Of a DNA stretch of 64,000 bases, positions 62,430 to 64,000 are shown piece after piece. Source of the DNA: Acanthaster planci. Lineage: Eukaryota; Echinodermata; Asteroidea; Valvatida; Acanthasteridae. The stretch lies in assembly GCF_001949145.1 (NCBI RefSeq), contig NW_019091414.1, positions 1,380,817 to 1,444,816 on the forward strand, read 5' to 3'. How positions within the stretch are numbered: position 1 is the first letter of the stretch; each line of letters begins with the position of its first letter. A program made the translations under genes and the position numbers. Below the pieces are notes generated by a model. It was not told where the DNA came from and searched no databases. It worked only from the letters and a program-made list of their open reading frames with translations.

Positions 62430-64000
62430 TTAATTTGCCAGGCCCTGGACTCTCAGATCACAACATGATTGTTCTGATGTCTAAGCACTGTCAAACAGTG
62501 AAACCTGTCAAGACATGTGTGAAGGTCTGAAACGATGATGTCGAGCAGACTCTGCAAATTTGTTTTGCCATTCAGATTGGAACATCCTTATTTGTGTAGT
62601 ATGCACGGGGTTGCGCTGCTGGGTGCTCAGCTTGAGGAATACACCAGAGAAGCAGGTGTCAAGTAACTTCAGATTTGCTGATTTGTTGTCATTCAGATTT
62701 AATTTGAATCACCTTGATAATGATCCCCGCAGTCGAAGGAGGAGGCAATCAATGCTGCACCAGCCAGCGTGGCTTAAGGTTGACAAGACGCCATAACGAA
62801 CCATCACCCTCTTCTTTCTCCCCTCCCAAAAACTACTTCTTCTTCCTTTTCAACTCGTCTCCACCAGCCAAAAATCTAAGTCGTTGCAGACATATCCCTC
62901 CACTGTATGGATACAGTTCTATTTTTATATAATTTGCATATGCAGCTGGCTACCTTTTGGCAATTGACTTTAAGTAGACCAATGCCCTCTATTGGTCCAA
63001 TTTGTGAACAATCAAGCAAAATCATAATACATGTTAATCGTTTCCCCACATTTGTAGATTCCGCTTGTGACTGAAGCTTTTGACACTGTCAACAGTTACA
63101 TAAATAGAGCGTGGAGCTTCATGTGCCTACAAGAACAGTATACTGGTGTATCTGTATGATAAGTCTTGGTTAACTAAATCCCTGAAATTGAAAATACTGC
63201 TTGATAAGAAACCAGAGGCTTTCAAGAGAGGATCGAATGCTGAAATGTTAGGAGAGTCAAAATCAAAGCTTTTGAAAGGAGTAAAAATGTGAAGAAATCA
63301 AACACAGACAAACTTCACGACTGTTTCCACTTTAATAATAACACTAGAGATGCCGGGCAGTGTCTCCAAACATTACAGGTTTCTGTAACAGAAAGAAGCC
63401 TGAGGCTGATGCACTTGTAGGAACAAACCGCAACTTGGAGTTTAGTTTGCAAATGAACTGAAATGGTTTTTCTGCAGATTTGATACCAATGACTTGAGGG
63501 ATCAAGTGTAGGAATAATGTACAGGATCTGACCAATATAATTTTCATCAAAGAGGTCAAGAAGCAGTTTAAAAGACTGAATATTCACAAAGCTACTGGAC
63601 CCCACAATGTTGGGGGGGGATAGTCCTGAAGGTCTATGCACAGGAACTAGCTGGGCCATTGTCCAGACTGTTAAAACAATCAGTAGATCCACACATGCAA
63701 ACACAATGCCATCTCCTGGAAAACTGCCACCATTGTCCCAGTTCCTGAAAGCCACAACCAAAACAGTTTCACAATAATGTACATGTACACTGCCCTAACT
63801 TCATAGTAGTGATGAAATGTTTTGAGGAAATCACTATCAAGCATCCCTGCATCATCATATCTTGATTAGCTCAAAACCGTACAGGACTAGATTTGATATC
63901 AGTGATGTCTTGGAACAAGTGATAAGTAACCGACCAGCGTCGTATTTTAATGGAGGCACATTTCCTTTGATGTCTTATTTGCCACTTGTAATCTGGAATT
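62430..64000 (+). mobile_element. Decayed non-LTR retrotransposon (LINE), running off the right edge
   Basis: Starting at 62447 the frame reads GLSDHNMIVLM, the end of an apurinic-type endonuclease domain, then CFxxxDWN-like residues to about 62590. After an unrelated stretch of about 460 bp, LINE-like protein resumes at 63060 with NSYIN, LLDKKPEAFKRG, then NTRDAGQCLQTL and reverse-transcriptase start motifs KRLNIHKATGPHNVG, IVLKVYAQELAGPLSRLLKQ and WKTATIVPVPES, ending VVMKCFEE. Several frameshifts and stops make it a pseudo-element. The pattern fits the CR1/L2/Rex1-like group. Confidence 0.75.

Overview
The window is eukaryotic, intron-rich, repeat-laden genomic DNA, probably from a marine invertebrate. 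The evidence is two many-exon genes, tRNA-derived SINEs, a decayed LINE, several inverted-repeat (MITE-like) insertions and very many GTACATGTAC-type palindromes. I cannot name the species. An invertebrate deuterostome is my guess, not a demonstration.

The clear content is a head-to-tail pair of monoamine oxidase (MAO) genes, both on the minus strand. Copy A lies at 24237-33946 and copy B at 46927-59300. I reconstructed both exon by exon. Each has 17 coding exons with the same intron phases, and 15 of the 17 exons are identical in length or differ only by substitution (exon 4 differs by one codon; exon 1 is equal in length). Copy A encodes 512 residues and copy B 513, close to vertebrate MAO. 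Both keep the Rossmann FAD motif, the SVIK lysine, the SGGCY cysteine that carries FAD, and a C-terminal hydrophobic anchor typical of the mitochondrial outer membrane. Copy B has Cys in place of the second aromatic-cage Tyr and one GC-AG intron. A perfect 3 x 40-bp tandem repeat lies about 355 bp upstream of its start codon.

Layout. 1-17300: no gene recognised; dense ACATGTAC and TACCGGTA palindromes, one MITE-like element. 17300-24236: no firm gene; a CpG-richer patch at 20.6-21.35 kb with weak exon candidates. 24237-33946: MAO copy A. 33947-46926: intergenic, with a 4 x 16-bp repeat, a promoter-like stretch with a possible two-exon short transcript (36.1-37.2 kb), a tRNA-derived SINE, a CpG-rich patch with an open exon-like frame (39.7-40.3 kb), a second SINE, an 86-bp palindrome and a 1.4-kb foldback element. 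46927-59300: MAO copy B with a MITE, a SINE relic and a 50-bp minisatellite in its introns. 59301-64000: the 40-bp repeat, two MITE-like elements, one orphan terminal-exon candidate and a decayed LINE running off the right edge.

The two MAO proteins should be flavin amine oxidases for biogenic amines. The active-site differences suggest that copy B has changed or lost activity, which is inference.
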